From Endozoicomonas sp. G2_1 (GTDB taxonomy: Bacteria > Pseudomonadota > Gammaproteobacteria > Enterobacterales > Alteromonadaceae), in contig NZ_JAGHQT010000012.1 of the NCBI RefSeq assembly GCF_017744155.1, positions 1-64,000 on the forward strand: 64,000 nt of DNA. The letters are read 5' to 3'. This document shows, in pieces, positions 28,443 to 38,770 of the stretch. The notes below the pieces were generated by a model. The model saw only the letters and a list, made by a program, of their open reading frames with translations, did no database searches and had not been told where the DNA came from. Positions within the stretch are counted from its first letter, which is position 1. Each line of letters starts with the position of its first letter. Position numbers and translations under genes: made by a program.

Positions 28443-30656
28443 ATGTTTGGTTTATCACTTCGCCTCGGTCTTAGATCAAAACTACTGCTACTTGCCAGTA
28501 TTTTGCTGACTATTCCGTGGCTGGGTTATCAGTACGTCTGGGAAATGGAAAAGTATTTGCGCTTTGGTCAAGAGCAAACGCTAGTTGGTACCGCCCGCGC
28601 CTTGGCAACGGCCCTGCACGAGCGCGATAATCTATTCAATAACCAAGCGAGTTTCTTGCCCAGCGTCAAAAAAGGTCGAGACTTATACGGCTTTCAAATC
28701 AACAACGCGATTCAGCTGGATGGTTTGCATCAAGATTGGCCAGATTTCAAAAACAAAGCGCACTTTTACGGTGTTGAACACCAACTTATTGCCCAGCCGC
28801 TGAGTTTAGATAGCCTTAGCCTGCACTTTACCGCCGGTGTTGCCAAGTACGACAAATATCTTTATCTACAGATAAACACCGTCGACGACCACCTTATTTA
28901 CCGCGGTGCTAATACTCTGAGTATCTATCGCAATGATCATCTTGAACTTGCACTGGTCGACAATGACGGTAATTTCAATCGCTATATTATTAGCAACAAG
29001 GCTGATGGCTGGCTCGACGCTTACCAAATTACCAACACGCCTGATAACAAGCCAAGCCCAGCGCCACTGATTCAAGGCCAATGGTTGGAAACTGAGCAAG
29101 GTTACAATATTGAGCTAAGGCTGCCGCTAAGCCTAGTTGGCGACAAGATAGCCTTTGCCCTTCACGACGTTGATCAAGAGCTCGGTGATGTTGTCACTAG
29201 TTTAGGTTCTGCCGACCCAAGTAGCGCTGAAACACTTGGTACTATTTTGGTGCCCTCACCTGAGATTGAACGCATAGTTTTGGGTATGAGTTACACCAAC
29301 TCAGCGATCTGGGTGGTTGATCAACACCATAGGGTATTGGCCAAAGCGGGTGACATCAAATCAGCCTCGGGTGTTTGGCGCAACGGTCAAAGGCGGGTGG
29401 GTTCAAGCTGGTTAAGTGACGTTTTTGGTGAAAATATTGGCGGTATTTGGCTGAGTTTTTACCAAGACTACTTGCAACCACTTTACTACAAAGTACTGAC
29501 TAAGCCCCCTAGCGACTTTATTGATACCTTATACGACAACAGCAACCTCACCGGTGAGCACATTACCAGCGCACTCTTGGGCAACGCCCAATCTCAATGG
29601 CGGCTAACACAAGATCAACAGGCTGTAATACTGTCAGCGGCGTACCCGATTTATATCGATAAACAAGTGTATGGCGCTGTTGTCGTTGAGGAAACCACCA
29701 ATGGCATCCGAACACTGCGTAACTTAGCTCTAGAAAAGCTGTTTACCGCCCTGTTGGCAATTTTATTGATTGGCAGCAGTGCGTTTGTCTTGTTTGCCTC
29801 TCGAATCTCAGGTCGCATTGTTCACCTGCGCAACCAAGCCGACAGCGCCATAGACGAACAAGGCCGAATTACCGGCAGTATCAAGGCATCACGCGTCAAC
29901 GATGAAATTGGCGATTTGTCCCGCAGCTTCGAGAGCGCTATTAACAAGTTGAGTCAGTACAACCATTATTTGGAAAACATGTCATCGCGATTGTCACATG
30001 AGCTTAGAACGCCAATCGCAGTGGTAAAAACGTCGCTGGAAAACTTACAGTTTTTGACCATGCCAGATAACGCGTCGCCTTACATCGAGCGAGCGCAGGC
30101 TGGCATTACCCGTTTGAGCCATATGATCAGTCAAATGAGTGAGGCAACGCGAGTTGAACAGATGCTACAAAACACCGAAAAACAACGTTTTTCACTGACC
30201 AAGGTTGTTAGCTCATGTAGCCAAGGGTATCAGCAGATTTACCCTGAGTTCAGCTTTAGTTTTAACCGCCCTGATGACGATTTTGACATCAATGGCTCAC
30301 CAGAGCATATCGCACAACTGTTTGATAAAATTATTAATAATGCAGTTGATTTCAGCGTTGACAAAAAAATTAATATCGAACTAAAGCAGCAAAAAGATTC
30401 AGTTTGCTTAACCATTAGCAATAACGGACAGCTGTTGCCACAAGATATGCAAGGCCAAGTGTTTGATTCAATGATTTCACTAAGACCAAAACACGATACA
30501 GATATTACCGCCAATATTGAACAGGCACCGCACCTTGGCTTAGGACTCTATATTGCCAAACTCATTTGCCAATTCCATTTGGGCAAAATAACGGCGAGTA
30601 ACCACCAAAACCCTAATGGTGTTAGCATATCGGTAAAAATCCCACTGGCCAGCTAG
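28443..30656 (+). CDS. pdsS: sortase-system sensor histidine kinase PdsS
   Basis: 737 residues, unusually long for a sensor kinase. A first membrane helix (about 12-30) is followed by a ~400-residue periplasmic region. Its first part (IQLDGLHQDWPDF, YLYLQINTVDD, DHLELALVDNDG) resembles CBM9/DOMON-like beta-sandwich domains. Then come a second helix (LLAILLIGSSAFVLFA), HAMP, the His box LSHELRTPIAV and an ATPase domain whose G2 box reads LGLGLYIAKLI. Size and layout match the marine sortase-system kinase family. The N box is degenerate (KIINNAVDFS), but Asn is kept. Confidence 0.8.
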   Translation: MFGLSLRLGLRSKLLLLASILLTIPWLGYQYVWEMEKYLRFGQEQTLVGTARALATALHERDNLFNNQASFLPSVKKGRDLYGFQINNAIQLDGLHQDWPDFKNKAHFYGVEHQLIAQPLSLDSLSLHFTAGVAKYDKYLYLQINTVDDHLIYRGANTLSIYRNDHLELALVDNDGNFNRYIISNKADGWLDAYQITNTPDNKPSPAPLIQGQWLETEQGYNIELRLPLSLVGDKIAFALHDVDQELGDVVTSLGSADPSSAETLGTILVPSPEIERIVLGMSYTNSAIWVVDQHHRVLAKAGDIKSASGVWRNGQRRVGSSWLSDVFGENIGGIWLSFYQDYLQPLYYKVLTKPPSDFIDTLYDNSNLTGEHITSALLGNAQSQWRLTQDQQAVILSAAYPIYIDKQVYGAVVVEETTNGIRTLRNLALEKLFTALLAILLIGSSAFVLFASRISGRIVHLRNQADSAIDEQGRITGSIKASRVNDEIGDLSRSFESAINKLSQYNHYLENMSSRLSHELRTPIAVVKTSLENLQFLTMPDNASPYIERAQAGITRLSHMISQMSEATRVEQMLQNTEKQRFSLTKVVSSCSQGYQQIYPEFSFSFNRPDDDFDINGSPEHIAQLFDKIINNAVDFSVDKKINIELKQQKDSVCLTISNNGQLLPQDMQGQVFDSMISLRPKHDTDITANIEQAPHLGLGLYIAKLICQFHLGKITASNHQNPNGVSISVKIPLAS

Positions 30657-30766
30657 CGATTTAGCTGGCTTGTTTATTTCGAAAACAGCAGACTGGGCAA
30701 TTATTCTTCAAATCGTCACAGTAATCGCTTATAAATAAATCAACTTTGATTTTTAACGAGCTTACT

Positions 30767-32110
30767 ATGGCTGATAAATTTTCCCGCGTTCTCAACGGCC
30801 GAGATACTCTTACCTTAGCATTTGGCGCCATGATTGGCTGGGGCTGGGTAGTGTTAGCCGGCGATTGGGTGACGACTGCCGGTTCGTTAGGTGCTATTGT
30901 CGCGTTTATCATTGGCGGCGCATTGGTCAGCTTAATTGCCTGTACCTATGCTGAGCTTGCAACGGCAATGCCGCAAGCTGGTGGTGAGCATGTTTATAGT
31001 CATCGCGCACTTGGCAATTTTGGCTCTTTTATTTGCACATGGACGATTATTCTTGGTTATGTCTCAGTATCGGCGTTTGAAGCAGTCGCTTTGCCGACCG
31101 TGTTAGATCAATTATTTACCATTGAACATCAAGGTTTGCTGTGGCAAATAGCTGGCTGGGATGTCTATGCAACATGGGCATTAATCGGCAGTGTTGGCGC
31201 AATATTAGTTACTTTAGTCAACATTTTTGGCGTTAAGCCAGCCGCGTTTTTACAAACTGTGCTAGTAGGTTTGTTGATCATTGGTGGTTTGCTGTTGATC
31301 AGCGGCGCTGGCATTGGTGGTAATATCTCGCATATCGAACCACTATTCGTCAACGGCTTTGCAGGCATCAGCGCGGTTATCATTATGGTGCCGTTTATGT
31401 TGGTGGGTTTTGATGTTATCCCACAGGCAGCCGAGGAAATTAACTTACCATTTAACAAAATCGGTAAAGTACTCATGGCATCGCTATTACTGGCTGTGCT
31501 TTGGTACATTTTAATTATCTTAAGCGTTAGTTTAGCGCTACCCGCCGAGCAGCGAGCAAGCGCTGAGCTTGTAACCGCAGCTGCTAGCCAAGCCGGTTGG
31601 CAATCAGAGTTCGCTGGTACTTTTTTAATCATTGCTGGTATTGGCGGCATCTTAACCAGTTGGAACGCCTTTATGGTTGGTGGCAGTAGAGCAATCTTCG
31701 CAATGGCGCGAGCAAAGCAGCTACCAAGCTTTCTCGCCTATTTACACCCCAAATACAACACGCCAGTTAATGCGATTATCTTAATTGGCGTGTTATCGGC
31801 ATTAGCGCCACTGTTAGGTCGTAAAGCATTAGTGTGGTTTGTTAATGCTGGCGGCTTAGGCATTGTTATCGCCTATGCCTTTGTTACCCTGTCATTTTTA
31901 GTATTAAGGTATCGAGAACCGACATTAGAACGCCCTTATCGCTTAAAACAAGGTAAACTTATAGGCTATTTGGCATTACTTGCCGCAGTGGCATTAATTG
32001 CCCTGTATCTGCCTGGCAGCCCATCAGCTTTAATATGGCCTTGGGAATGGCTTATTTTTCTAGGCTGGGGATTACTCGGATTAGCACTTTACGCATCGAC
32101 GAAAAAGTAA
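30767..32110 (+). CDS. APC-superfamily amino acid permease
   Basis: 447 residues from the ATG at 30767; an upstream in-frame start at 30746 lacks a ribosome site. About twelve membrane helices. The first carries the GAMIGWGW substrate-binding loop, followed by CTYAELATAMPQAGGEHVYSHR, the consensus signature of the amino acid-polyamine-organocation family. A second conserved segment reads GFDVIPQAAEEINLP. Substrate unknown. It follows pdsS by 110 bp, but a functional link is not evident. Confidence 0.87.
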   Translation: MADKFSRVLNGRDTLTLAFGAMIGWGWVVLAGDWVTTAGSLGAIVAFIIGGALVSLIACTYAELATAMPQAGGEHVYSHRALGNFGSFICTWTIILGYVSVSAFEAVALPTVLDQLFTIEHQGLLWQIAGWDVYATWALIGSVGAILVTLVNIFGVKPAAFLQTVLVGLLIIGGLLLISGAGIGGNISHIEPLFVNGFAGISAVIIMVPFMLVGFDVIPQAAEEINLPFNKIGKVLMASLLLAVLWYILIILSVSLALPAEQRASAELVTAAASQAGWQSEFAGTFLIIAGIGGILTSWNAFMVGGSRAIFAMARAKQLPSFLAYLHPKYNTPVNAIILIGVLSALAPLLGRKALVWFVNAGGLGIVIAYAFVTLSFLVLRYREPTLERPYRLKQGKLIGYLALLAAVALIALYLPGSPSALIWPWEWLIFLGWGLLGLALYASTKK

Positions 32111-32174
32111 CACGTTAACTATTTAGTAAGAAACGAGCTTTAGTGTGCATAAATCATTCAGAACACAATAAACG

Positions 32175-32852
32175 CTATTCAATCCCAATATATTTGTGTA
32201 CTTGAATCGATAATCGCCAGTTGTTTTCAATACAGGCTTTTATCGCCAGCTCGGTGGCTCGCTTCTTTTGACTAATCGGTTGTAAATAAACCGGTTTGTC
32301 AGCAACCTGATGTTCGTTAAGCAATGATTTTAAATCATCAACGTGTTGCTCGGTAGCTACGGGGTGTTTGATTTCATTAGCTCGCGCAAGTGCAGACGTT
32401 AAAATTTTATAACCACCGCGCATATTCACTTTCGGCGATACGGTTACCCAACACTGATCGCTAACAATCACCTCAAAAGTGCCAGAGGTTTCAACTTGAG
32501 TGGTGTAGCCAGCTTGTTCGAAAACCTGACAAAGTGGCACCAAATCGTACATACACGGTTCGCCGCCTGTAATAACAATGTGTTTAGCGCGCCATTGGTT
32601 GGTATTTACCACATCTAACAATTGCTCGGCGGTTTGACCGGCCCAATGTTCGGTCTCTTCAGTTTTAGCTTGTACTTGTTGAACACTAATCGACAATTCG
32701 GGCTTCACTTCCCAAGTGTGCTTAGTGTCACACCAAGAGCAGCCAACAGGACAGCCCTGAAGGCGAATAAAAATAGAAGGTTGACCAGTAAATGAGCCTT
32801 CACCCTGAATGGTCTCAAACAATTCGTTAATTTTATACAAGCTTATCGTCAC
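32175..32852 (-). CDS. queE: 7-carboxy-7-deazaguanine synthase QueE
   Basis: Radical SAM enzyme that contracts 6-carboxytetrahydropterin to 7-carboxy-7-deazaguanine, in queuosine synthesis. 225 residues with the substrate-binding start FETIQGEG, the variant SAM-cluster motif CPVGCSWC (C-x3-C-x2-C) and the GGEP motif. It is divergent from queC, which uses its product, with 79 bp between the two start codons, so both likely share a control region. Confidence 0.94.
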   Translation of the reverse strand: MTISLYKINELFETIQGEGSFTGQPSIFIRLQGCPVGCSWCDTKHTWEVKPELSISVQQVQAKTEETEHWAGQTAEQLLDVVNTNQWRAKHIVITGGEPCMYDLVPLCQVFEQAGYTTQVETSGTFEVIVSDQCWVTVSPKVNMRGGYKILTSALARANEIKHPVATEQHVDDLKSLLNEHQVADKPVYLQPISQKKRATELAIKACIENNWRLSIQVHKYIGIE

Positions 32853-32931
32853 TTTTCTGCTTTAGCCCACGGCGTTAATAAAGTAAAATGCGCGCCATTA
32901 TACCCTAACTAATCCTTGAGCAAGCAAAAAT

Positions 32932-33588
32932 ATGAATGAAAAAGTTGTCGTCATTTATTCTGGCGGCATGGACTCTTTTACTGTACTTAATCGCGCACTA
33001 AAAGACGGTAAACAAGTTTATGCGCTATCTTTCGACTATGGTCAGCGCCACGTAAAAGAATTAGCGTGCGCCGCTAAGGTTTGTGAAGAATTAAATGTAC
33101 CACACAAAGTTGTTGATATTTCTGCTATTAATCAATTACTTGCTGGTTCTTCGCTAACTGACGATATCGAGATACCAGAAGGTCACTACGAAGAAGAAAG
33201 TATGAAATCTACCGTAGTCCCTAACCGCAACATGATCTTATTGTCACTGGCGGTTGGCTACGCGGTATCTGTTGAAGCAAGCCAAGTTTATTACGGTGCA
33301 CACTCAGGTGATCACGCTATTTACCCTGATTGCCGTCCTGAATTTGTCTTGAAAATGAATGATGTTTGTAAAATTGCTAACTACGACGCCGTTGAAATTT
33401 TTAGCCCTTACTTAGAAGTTAGCAAAACAGCGATTTTAACCGACGGTTTAGCAATGGGCTTGGACTACAGTAACACTTGGACTTGTTACAACGGCCGAGA
33501 ACACGCCTGTGGTAAATGCGGTGCCTGCGTTGAGCGTTTAGAAGCATTTCGCGACAATAATACCACCGACCCATTGACCTACGAATAA
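32932..33588 (+). CDS. queC: 7-cyano-7-deazaguanine synthase QueC
   Basis: Converts 7-carboxy-7-deazaguanine, ATP and ammonia to preQ0. 218 residues: PP-loop SGGMDS (residues 10-15) near the N-terminus, a central NRNMILLS strand, and the C-terminal zinc-binding cluster with four cysteines in [15 protein letters not shown]. It is divergent from queE and ends at a strong terminator. No preQ1 riboswitch is obvious upstream. Confidence 0.96.
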   Translation: MNEKVVVIYSGGMDSFTVLNRALKDGKQVYALSFDYGQRHVKELACAAKVCEELNVPHKVVDISAINQLLAGSSLTDDIEIPEGHYEEESMKSTVVPNRNMILLSLAVGYAVSVEASQVYYGAHSGDHAIYPDCRPEFVLKMNDVCKIANYDAVEIFSPYLEVSKTAILTDGLAMGLDYSNTWTCYNGREHACGKCGACVERLEAFRDNNTTDPLTYE

Positions 33589-33608
33589 CCCCTCTTTCTA
33601 GAAAAAAT

Positions 33609-33647
33609 AAGCTGTTGCCGTTATTTCAAAGCGGCAACAGCTTTTTT
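33609..33647 (+). terminator. terminator after queC
   Basis: A perfect 12-bp stem AAGCTGTTGCCG / CGGCAACAGCTT with an 11-nt loop, followed by a T-run. The A-run on the other side would also let it serve the converging symporter gene. Confidence 0.92.
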
Positions 33648-33669
33648 GTGTCCTCCGCGCAGTTACTAG

Positions 33670-35073
33670 CTAACTGGTGCGTTGCTCGCGACCGAACCAA
33701 GCAAATAAAAATGCGACAACAAACGGTACAACCCTTTCCAAAACATCACCTGGGCTGTTGGCTAAACTGTTAAAATAAACCGTTAAGACAAAACCCGATA
33801 AAATGGCTAGCAGACGATATTTACCCGCCACTTGAAAGCCCATCACCAGTATGATTAACAAGGGGCCAAAAGCAGCACCAAGGGCTGCCCAAGCAAATAA
33901 TACGCGAGAGAATATTGCCTCGGGCGCATAGAGCGCAAGTAGCAACGCAAGTATAGATAAAGCAGCAACGCTCAAGCGTGAAATAAGCAACTGTGCTTTG
34001 TTAGATGCGCCCCATTTTAAATCGTATGATACTGAAGACGCCGCCACTAACAGCTGGCTGTCTGCCGTTGACATAATTGCCGATAGCACCGCAGCAATAA
34101 TAATACCGGCAACAACTGGATGAAACAGTAATTCTGTCACACCAAATAGCACTTGTTCATTGTCATTTGCAACCGGCAATAAAATGCGTGCCGACATACC
34201 GAGAATTAGCATGCCGGCGAATACGATAATCGGCCAGCCGATACCAATATATTTACCTTGATTTAGTGATTTCTCATCTTTTATCGCCATAAACCGGTTG
34301 ACCACATGAGGTTGTCCCGGATAACCGAAGCCGACGCCCATCATCCCCAAAATAAAGGCAATCGCTGACCAACCACCAAACTCGCCGGTAAAACTCAACT
34401 GGTGCCCCGTGTAATGGTTACCTAATTGTTCTACAAGGGCGCCAATGCCGCCAAGTTCGATAACAGCAAATACAGGCAAGATAATCGCAGCAAGCGCCAT
34501 CAATAGTCCTTGAATAGTGTCGGTAACGCTAACTGCCCAAAAACCGCCCATTAGGGTATAGAGTAAAATAATCGCCGTTCCTAGCACGATTGCTTTGGTG
34601 CTTGAAATATCAAATGTTGCTGAAAAAGTGCTACTCGCGGCTTGAAACTGTGCCGCGATATAAAATGCAAAAGAAAAAACAATAATAAAGCTAGTGAGAT
34701 AACTAATGTACCTACTAAACGAGTCTTTGCCTGCAACGAGTTCAGGGACGGTAATCGCGTTTGTTTTGTTAGCTAAGGTTCTAATTCTTGGTGCTAACCA
34801 CAACCAGTTAAACAAATAACCTGAGATTACCGAAGGAAATAGCCAAAGCGCCGAGTAACCTAGGGTATATGCGGCACCACTGACGCCGAGCAAGCTCCAC
34901 GCAGAAGATGCACTTGCCGACGAGCTAATGGCCGCGACCCAAGGGCCGAGTTTTTTACCGCCAATAAAAAAATCTTCGCTACTATGGGTTCTTCTACTCG
35001 CCCAAAAACCAACGAGTATCAACAGTAATTTGTAGCTAACTAAGGTAATGAGGACAACGGATTCTCTAGACAT
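33670..35073 (-). CDS. sodium/solute symporter, PutP-like
   Basis: 467 residues with about thirteen membrane helices of the SSS family. The N-terminal segment FFIGGKKLGPWVAAIS...ASSAWSLLGVSG matches the sodium-binding first helices of PutP; GGFWAVSVTDTIQG is the SSS signature, and GYPGQPH in the sixth helix is PutP-like. Proline is the likeliest substrate, though short-chain acids are possible. It follows the CoA-transferase gene on the same strand by 51 bp, so the two may be co-transcribed. Confidence 0.82.
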   Translation of the reverse strand: MSRESVVLITLVSYKLLLILVGFWASRRTHSSEDFFIGGKKLGPWVAAISSSASASSAWSLLGVSGAAYTLGYSALWLFPSVISGYLFNWLWLAPRIRTLANKTNAITVPELVAGKDSFSRYISYLTSFIIVFSFAFYIAAQFQAASSTFSATFDISSTKAIVLGTAIILLYTLMGGFWAVSVTDTIQGLLMALAAIILPVFAVIELGGIGALVEQLGNHYTGHQLSFTGEFGGWSAIAFILGMMGVGFGYPGQPHVVNRFMAIKDEKSLNQGKYIGIGWPIIVFAGMLILGMSARILLPVANDNEQVLFGVTELLFHPVVAGIIIAAVLSAIMSTADSQLLVAASSVSYDLKWGASNKAQLLISRLSVAALSILALLLALYAPEAIFSRVLFAWAALGAAFGPLLIILVMGFQVAGKYRLLAILSGFVLTVYFNSLANSPGDVLERVVPFVVAFLFAWFGREQRTS

Positions 35074-35124
35074 AAGGCACTTCTGTTATTGTTATTATTT
35101 GAAGGTCATTGAGTCACCTAGTGT

Positions 35125-36342
35125 TTAGGTAGACAATTTATCATCGCGTATTTCCAACCACTGTGCAAACTGGTGATTATGTTCACCTAATTTAGGTGGC
35201 GTTTGCTGATATTGATTCGGTGTTAATGAGAATTTGACCGGGTTTGCCACTAAGTCAAGGGTGCCAAAATCTCGATCTGCCATGGTCAGTCGCAACTCGC
35301 GCGCGGCCACTTGCTCAAGTTCAAAAACATGTTCAAGATTGTTAATTGGCGCGACTGGTACACCGACCTCTTCCAAACGAGCAAGCCAATAATCACGAGG
35401 TTGCTGGATAAAGCGCTTGGCTAACTGTTCAACTAACTGGTTTCGAAATTTAACCCGCATGGCGTTAGTTGCATAGCGCGAATCAGCTGTTAGTTCACTT
35501 AGTTCCAGCACCTGACAACAACGGGCGAACTGTTGATCGTTACCCACCGCAAGGTACAAATAATCATCAGCGGTAGCAAATGCTTGATAAGGAACAATAC
35601 TCGGGTGCGCGGTTCCCAAGCGCTCGGGCACCTGTTTTGACACTAAGTAACTGCTCGCTTGATTGGCCAACATGGCAACTTGAGTATCAAACAGTGACAA
35701 ATCGATATGCTGGCCAACGCCCGACTGGTGGCGATAATGCAATGCCGCCAATATTGCACTTACCGCATACATGCCTGTCATAATATCTGTGACAGCAATA
35801 CCGACTTTTTGCGGCTGGCCGCCGCTTTGTTCAGCTTCACCAGTAATACTCATTAAACCACCCATGGCCTGAATCATAGCATCGTAACCCGGCTTTTCAG
35901 CATTTGGCCCGGTTTGACCAAAGCCAGTAATTGAGCAGTAAATAAGTCTTGGATTGACCTTAACCAAACTTTGATAATCAAGTCCATATTTGGCTAAATT
36001 ACCTACTTTGTAATTTTCAACCAAGATATCGGCCTGCGCGATTAACTCAATCAATCGTGCGCGCTGCTCATGGTCTTGAATATCAAGTGTCACTGAACGT
36101 TTACCGCGATTTGCCGCTAAAAAATATGCCGATTGTTGCTGGACTGTATCATCACGTAAACCGCCCTGCTTTGCCTTAGTGGTCACAAAAGGTGGCCCCC
36201 AGCGACGAGTATCATCGCCAAGTTCGGGTCGCTCGATTTTCCAGACAGTCGCACCGTAATCCGCCAACACTTGGGTTGCCCAAGGGCCGGCAAGAATTCG
36301 GGTTAAATCGACGACAACGACATCCGACAATGCTCCAGACAT
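35125..36342 (-). CDS. CaiB/BaiF family (class III) CoA-transferase
   Basis: 405 residues. The family transfers CoA between acyl-CoA and a free acid through an aspartyl thioester. Visible are the start VVDLTRILAGPWATQ, the NRGKRSVTLD segment, NYKVGNLAKYGLDY, and the catalytic region PGYDAMIQAMGGLM, in which the Asp is the expected nucleophile. The acid it uses is not evident. Its operon-like pairing with a sodium symporter suggests an imported substrate is activated here (inference). Confidence 0.88.
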   Translation of the reverse strand: MSGALSDVVVVDLTRILAGPWATQVLADYGATVWKIERPELGDDTRRWGPPFVTTKAKQGGLRDDTVQQQSAYFLAANRGKRSVTLDIQDHEQRARLIELIAQADILVENYKVGNLAKYGLDYQSLVKVNPRLIYCSITGFGQTGPNAEKPGYDAMIQAMGGLMSITGEAEQSGGQPQKVGIAVTDIMTGMYAVSAILAALHYRHQSGVGQHIDLSLFDTQVAMLANQASSYLVSKQVPERLGTAHPSIVPYQAFATADDYLYLAVGNDQQFARCCQVLELSELTADSRYATNAMRVKFRNQLVEQLAKRFIQQPRDYWLARLEEVGVPVAPINNLEHVFELEQVAARELRLTMADRDFGTLDLVANPVKFSLTPNQYQQTPPKLGEHNHQFAQWLEIRDDKLST

Positions 36343-36533
36343 GAAAAAACTCCCGTTTTAACGATGACATATAGAAAGATAACAAAATGAACTTTGTACT
36401 AAAGATCAATTAGATACTTGGTTTATTGGGAAAAGGCAACTAAAAATGCACATTTATAGTGCAATTTTATCTAAGCAATCAAGCTTGTTGAACTACACTG
36501 AAAACGTGTCTACTGACATAAAGGGGGTTTACT

Positions 36534-36746
36534 ATGAGCTCAGTTTGGACAAATCACGCCAACGACTTAGCGCAATTTCTCGATAATAACAACGAAACTC
36601 AAGCACACATGTACCTTGAACAATTGATGCTGTTCCCTGTTGATATTCAGGACAAAATTATCGAAGAAATCAGTCACTTGGTTCAGTGTAGTGGCGAAGA
36701 TATTGCCCGAATCATCACTCATTATTCTATGATGGAAATACAATAA
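36534..36746 (+). CDS. small acidic cytoplasmic protein, unknown function
   Basis: 70 residues, helical and acidic, without signal or membrane segment. A very strong ribosome site, AAGGGGG, lies 8 bp before ATG 36534, which argues strongly for expression. The protein is two helical blocks (DLAQFLDNNNETQAHMYLEQ and DIQDKIIEEISHLV) and a short His/Met-containing tail. No family is recognised. It converges on uvrB, ending 23 bp before the uvrB stop. Confidence 0.7.
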   Translation: MSSVWTNHANDLAQFLDNNNETQAHMYLEQLMLFPVDIQDKIIEEISHLVQCSGEDIARIITHYSMMEIQ

Positions 36747-36769
36747 CGACGAAAACTGCGCGAATTCGC

Positions 36770-38770
36770 TTAACGCGACAACTGCTGTTGTCTCAGTGCG
36801 GCGATTTCATCCCTTAACTTAGCAGCTTGTTCAAACTCTAAATTCTGCGCGTGCGCAAGCATAGTGTTTTCAAGCTGCTTCACTTGCTCATCAATTTGTT
36901 CAACCGTTAAGCTTTGATAATTAGCTTTTGGCTCTGCCACTTTTGCCAGCTGATTAGACTGCTCACTATCAACGCCGACATCCATGACATCGGTAATCTT
37001 GCGAATAACGCCTTTTGGCGTAATACCATTGGCTAAATTGTGTTGCTCTTGTTTGGCTCGGCGTCGTTCAGTTTCGTCAATTGCTCTGCGCATTGAGCCG
37101 GTGATGCGATCAGCGTATAAAATCGCTTTACCATTGACGTTACGCGCCGCTCGTCCCATGGTTTGAATAAGCGAACGCTCTGAGCGCAAAAAGCCTTCTT
37201 TATCGGCGTCAAGTACCGCCACTAGCGATACTTCCGGCATATCTAAGCCTTCTCGCAATAAGTTAATGCCAATCAAGACATCAAACTTACCCAAGCGCAA
37301 ATCGCGGATGATTTCCATGCGCTCAACGGTATCTACATCAGAGTGTAAATAGCGTGCTTTAACTTCGTGCTCGTCTAAGTATTCACTTAAATCTTCCGCC
37401 ATGCGCTTGGTCAGTGTCGTCGCCAATACGCGATCCCCCTGCGCCACACGTTGTCTAATTTCAGAGAGTAAATCATCGACTTGTGTGTCTACCGGGCGAA
37501 TTTCAATAACAGGGTCAAGCAACCCGGTTGGGCGAACTACCTGCTCCGCCACTTCACCTGAAGACTTTTCAAGCTCATAGTCACTTGGCGTAGCCGATAC
37601 GTAAATAGTTTGTGGTGCAAGTGCTTCAAATTCGTCAAATTTAAGCGGACGATTATCTAGCGCCGATGGCAAACGAAAACCGTACTGCACTAAGTTTTCT
37701 TTACGAGAGCGATCGCCTTTGTACATGGCACCGATTTGCGGCACCGTAACGTGAGACTCGTCAATGACCAATAAACCGTCGTCGGGTAAATAATCAAACA
37801 AGGTTGGTGGCGCTTCGCCGTCGGCTCGGCCAGACAAATAGCGCGAGTAATTTTCAATACCAGAGCAATAGCCAAGCTCGGTCATCATTTCAATATCGAA
37901 CTGAGTGCGCTGGACAATGCGCTGCTCTTCAATCAATTGATTGTTATCTTTGAGCTGCTTAGCGCGATCTTTAAGCTCTATTTTAATGCTCTCTACCGCC
38001 GATAATACTCTATCGCGTGGCGTCGCATAGTGAGTTTTAGGGTAAACCGTTACTCTTGCCAAGGTTCGCTCAACCTGGCCGGTTAATGGGTCAAATTCAT
38101 TGATTCGTTCAATTTCTTCATCGAATAATTCAACCCGCAGTGCTAAACGATCAGATTCAGCCGGGAAGATGTCAATGACATCGCCGCGAACGCGATAAGT
38201 TGCCCGCTGAAACGCAGCGTCGTTGCGAGTATATTGCAGCTCAGCTAAACGCCTTAAAATATCGCGCTGATTAATAATGTCGCCTTGGCGCAAGTGCAAC
38301 ATCATCTTTAAGTAAGAATCGGGATCACCTAAGCCGTATATCGCCGATACCGAGGCGACAATCACCACATCGCGACGTTCAAGCAACGCCTTTGTTGCTG
38401 ACAAGCGCATTTGCTCAATGTGATCGTTTATCGAGGCGTCTTTTTCGATAAAAGTATCTGTTGTCGGTACGTAAGCTTCTGGTTGATAGTAATCGTAGTA
38501 AGAAACAAAGTATTCAACGGCATTATTTGGAAAAAACTCTTTCATCTCGCCATAAAGTTGAGCGGCAAGGGTTTTATTGGGCGCCAACAACATCGTTGGT
38601 CGATTGAGTTTTGCGATAACATTCGCCATGGTAAAGGTTTTACCTGAGCCAGTTACGCCAAGCAGAGTTTGATGGGCTAAGCCAGCATCAACACCCTCGA
38701 GAAGTTGCGCAATTGCTGTCGGTTGGTCGCCGCTTGGTGTGTAGTCAGACACCAATTCCATGTTTTTCAC
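36770..38770 (-). CDS. uvrB: excinuclease ABC subunit UvrB
   Basis: DNA damage-verification helicase of nucleotide excision repair. 666 residues: Walker A GVTGSGKT, the beta-hairpin ([12 protein letters not shown]), VIDESH, helicase motif VI region (QTMGRAARN) and the C-terminal UVR domain ([25 protein letters not shown] split across helices). The start is taken as GTG at 38770, because GAGGT lies 9 bp upstream; the ATG at 38761 would be 18 bp away. The GTG shares one base with the stop of the MATE gene, so the genes are translationally coupled. I found no LexA box in the upstream region. Confidence 0.96.
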   Translation of the reverse strand: MKNMELVSDYTPSGDQPTAIAQLLEGVDAGLAHQTLLGVTGSGKTFTMANVIAKLNRPTMLLAPNKTLAAQLYGEMKEFFPNNAVEYFVSYYDYYQPEAYVPTTDTFIEKDASINDHIEQMRLSATKALLERRDVVIVASVSAIYGLGDPDSYLKMMLHLRQGDIINQRDILRRLAELQYTRNDAAFQRATYRVRGDVIDIFPAESDRLALRVELFDEEIERINEFDPLTGQVERTLARVTVYPKTHYATPRDRVLSAVESIKIELKDRAKQLKDNNQLIEEQRIVQRTQFDIEMMTELGYCSGIENYSRYLSGRADGEAPPTLFDYLPDDGLLVIDESHVTVPQIGAMYKGDRSRKENLVQYGFRLPSALDNRPLKFDEFEALAPQTIYVSATPSDYELEKSSGEVAEQVVRPTGLLDPVIEIRPVDTQVDDLLSEIRQRVAQGDRVLATTLTKRMAEDLSEYLDEHEVKARYLHSDVDTVERMEIIRDLRLGKFDVLIGINLLREGLDMPEVSLVAVLDADKEGFLRSERSLIQTMGRAARNVNGKAILYADRITGSMRRAIDETERRRAKQEQHNLANGITPKGVIRKITDVMDVGVDSEQSNQLAKVAEPKANYQSLTVEQIDEQVKQLENTMLAHAQNLEFEQAAKLRDEIAALRQQQLSR

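Noticed and set aside
31165-31650. 161-codon reverse frame inside the permease
   Set aside because: Antisense of membrane helices, giving a long but meaningless frame.
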